Shown here: in pieces, positions 62,784-64,000 of the stretch | Numbering within the stretch: position 1 is the stretch's first letter | How the letters are laid out: each line of letters starts with the position of its first letter | Source: Planktothrix rubescens CCAP 1459/22 | Lineage (GTDB): Bacteria; Cyanobacteriota; Cyanobacteriia; Cyanobacteriales; Microcoleaceae | Direction: 5' to 3' | Length of the DNA: 64,000 bases | Assembly (NCBI GenBank): GCA_904830895.1 | Contig: LR882958.1 | Span: 2,784,001 to 2,848,000, forward strand | Made by a program: the position numbers and the translations under genes | The notes under the pieces: generated by a model | Told to the model about the DNA's origin: nothing | What the model saw: only the letters and a program-made list of their open reading frames with translations | Databases searched by the model: none

Positions 62784-64000
62784 ATGTTTGATCCGCCTTT
62801 TATCCAACCCCAAGAACCCCAAGAACAGTATCGCCTCCGCCGCCGTGAACATCAAAAATTAGTCACAGAATTACAACAGGAATGTGAACAAATCGAAAAA
62901 CAACTCGCTTCCCAAGTGCCAGAAATTCAACTCCAAGACCAAGAAACCGATAGACGGGCGGTAGCGTTGGCATTACCCGAAGGTTCTGCATTAGTGGAGT
63001 TTGTGCGGTTTGATGTCTGTGATTTTAAAGCCGAAAAATTGCAACCTGCTCAATATTTGGCGTTTGTTTTACCTGCTCAACAACCCGATGCAGTGCAGAT
63101 GATTTTATTAGGAGATGCGGAACCCATTGAACGGTTAATTAAGGTATTTCGAGAAACGATATCTGAACTGAGATTAAAAGATTTAGGGGTACGCCAAAAA
63201 GCAAAACCTCCTCAACAGAAATCTTATCAAGAAGCGGGGATGAAATTACGAGAGGCGATTTATAATCCTATTTTAGAACAGGTGAATTTAGCCGAATATT
63301 CCCATTTAATTATTGCCCCAGATTATGAATTATGTATCGTTCCCTTTGGGATTTTACCAGAGGAGGGGCGGCTATTAATTGATCGTTATCAAATTAGTTA
63401 TTTGAGTACGGGGCGAGATATTCTCCGGGGAACTATTGAAACAGAACGCCCTGCATCTCCTCCTTTTATTATGGCTGATCCTGACTTTAACTTATCTCGT
63501 AGTGAGGGCTTCAGCCCTCAGAAAAGCCCTGAAGGGCTTACTACGAATGGGGATGAAAGCCCTGAAGGGCTTACTACGAATGATGTGATTAAACGCTTGG
63601 GTGGGGAATATTTTGATCCGCTTCCAGAAACGGGAATATTAGCGGAAACTGTAGCCCAAAAATTAGGCGTTAAACCCTATTTGCAACAACAAGCTTTAGA
63701 ACCTTTGTTCGGTCGAGTGAATTGTCCTAATATTTTGTTAATTGCTACTCACGGTTATTTTAACTCTGGGGATAATCCCTATTTTAAGTTAATTGAATCG
63801 CTGTTACAGTGTCCCCAGGGAGAGGAACAGGAAATTTTACAAAATCACCCCAATTTGTTAAATCAAACGCTGATTAATTGCCTAGAAACGGTTATTGATA
63901 GTGTGAATAAACAAGGAGAGACAAATAAAGCCACTTGGTTACAGAATTTGATTCCTATTGTTCAGATCATGGTTGATCAAACCCTGAAGTTGACCCCCCC
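62784..64000 (+). CDS. CHAT-domain protease, C-terminal part, runs off the window
   Basis: 405 codons to the window edge, no stop. It begins with a coiled-coil (EHQKLVTELQQECEQIEKQL). The CHAT caspase-like domain follows: GSALVEFVRFDV, YSHLIIAPDYELCIVPFGIL, RYQISYLSTGRDIL, and the catalytic-His motif LLIATHGYFNSG. The catalytic Cys would lie beyond 64000. After the His motif an insertion of at least 70 residues follows, longer than usual. An in-frame palindromic repeat lies at 63498-63580. ATG 62784 is the first Met after the TAA that separates it from the TPR part. Confidence 0.82.
   Translation, partial: MFDPPFIQPQEPQEQYRLRRREHQKLVTELQQECEQIEKQLASQVPEIQLQDQETDRRAVALALPEGSALVEFVRFDVCDFKAEKLQPAQYLAFVLPAQQPDAVQMILLGDAEPIERLIKVFRETISELRLKDLGVRQKAKPPQQKSYQEAGMKLREAIYNPILEQVNLAEYSHLIIAPDYELCIVPFGILPEEGRLLIDRYQISYLSTGRDILRGTIETERPASPPFIMADPDFNLSRSEGFSPQKSPEGLTTNGDESPEGLTTNDVIKRLGGEYFDPLPETGILAETVAQKLGVKPYLQQQALEPLFGRVNCPNILLIATHGYFNSGDNPYFKLIESLLQCPQGEEQEILQNHPNLLNQTLINCLETVIDSVNKQGETNKATWLQNLIPIVQIMVDQTLKLTP
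63498..63580. repeat. Palindromic element inside the CHAT coding sequence, copy 4
   Basis: CGTAGT / ACTACG outer arms, GAGGGCT-tc-AGCCCTC and AAGCCCT-ga-AGGGCTT hairpins, then a second copy of the last hairpin plus right arm, 33 bases downstream (63525 and 63558). It is translated in frame as RSEGFSPQKSPEGLTTNGDE and SPEGLTTN. It is the same family as 11511-11567. Confidence 0.85.

Overview
The window looks like a chromosomal segment of a filamentous cyanobacterium, most likely an Oscillatoriales/Microcoleaceae member of the Planktothrix or Oscillatoria kind. The evidence is a T-type phycobilin lyase, UDP-sulfoquinovose synthase, the clock output kinase SasA, Mg-chelatase ChlD, the cyanobacterial form of Hfq, a groESL operon with CIRCE and K-box, CcsA, a phytol-kinase family protein, many GCGATCGC (HIP1) octamers and low GC content. 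This placement is an inference from gene content; there is no rRNA in the window.

Layout. 1-3000: a MNT/HEPN toxin-antitoxin pair, an orphan antitoxin-like gene, a nested palindromic (MITE-like) element and a STAND NTPase without sensor repeats. 3100-8550: secreted or membrane proteins (small RTX protein, single-pass membrane protein, TPR protein, phytase-like lipoprotein). 8600-19450: mostly housekeeping (cpcT, sqdB, ccsA, phytol-kinase-like, PsiE-like, a 1203-residue membrane hydrolase), plus an unknown two-gene pair and a KGK-domain protein. 19600-22000: a tandem duplication of a PEP-CTERM (XDP2-like) surface-protein gene with a nearly invariant structured 5' leader, then hfq. 22100-24200: dapF and a PD-(D/E)XK-like protein.

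24200-36300 is an accessory block. It holds a giant DUF4347/Calx-beta-like/PTP-repeat/RTX surface-protein gene broken by four identical one-base frameshifts in perfect 338-bp tandem repeats, two tandem Rpn-type nuclease genes, and a 122-bp displaced copy of the giant gene's 3' end. 36250-46730 is again mainly conserved: groES-groEL, pgsA, an actin/Hsp70-fold ATPase with an acidic coiled-coil partner, a Crp-family regulator, a DUF2232 protein, cobT and tRNA-Leu(UAG). 46730-49550 is repeat-rich and holds relics: a collapsed toxin-antitoxin locus, a two-gene cassette between about 150-bp direct repeats, argF, and an ISAs1-type transposase remnant.

49500-60400 carries sasA, a DUF2079 membrane protein, an MscS channel, a deaminase plus a possible immunity partner, chlD, a pentapeptide protein, a DinB-family gene behind five regularly phased GTGAT boxes, and a GNAT acetyltransferase. 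60600-64000 holds a hairpin minisatellite and a three-part caspase-like module: a DUF4384-like protein, a TPR protein, and a CHAT protease that runs off the window. In that module an in-frame TAA separates TPR from CHAT, and a palindromic repeat sits in frame inside the CHAT coding sequence.

The most unusual material is: the frameshifted 338-bp amplification; the phased GTGAT array; a family of three-way-junction palindromes, one of them inside the CHAT gene; the XDP2 leader; the deaminase pair; and the ATPase/coiled-coil pair.
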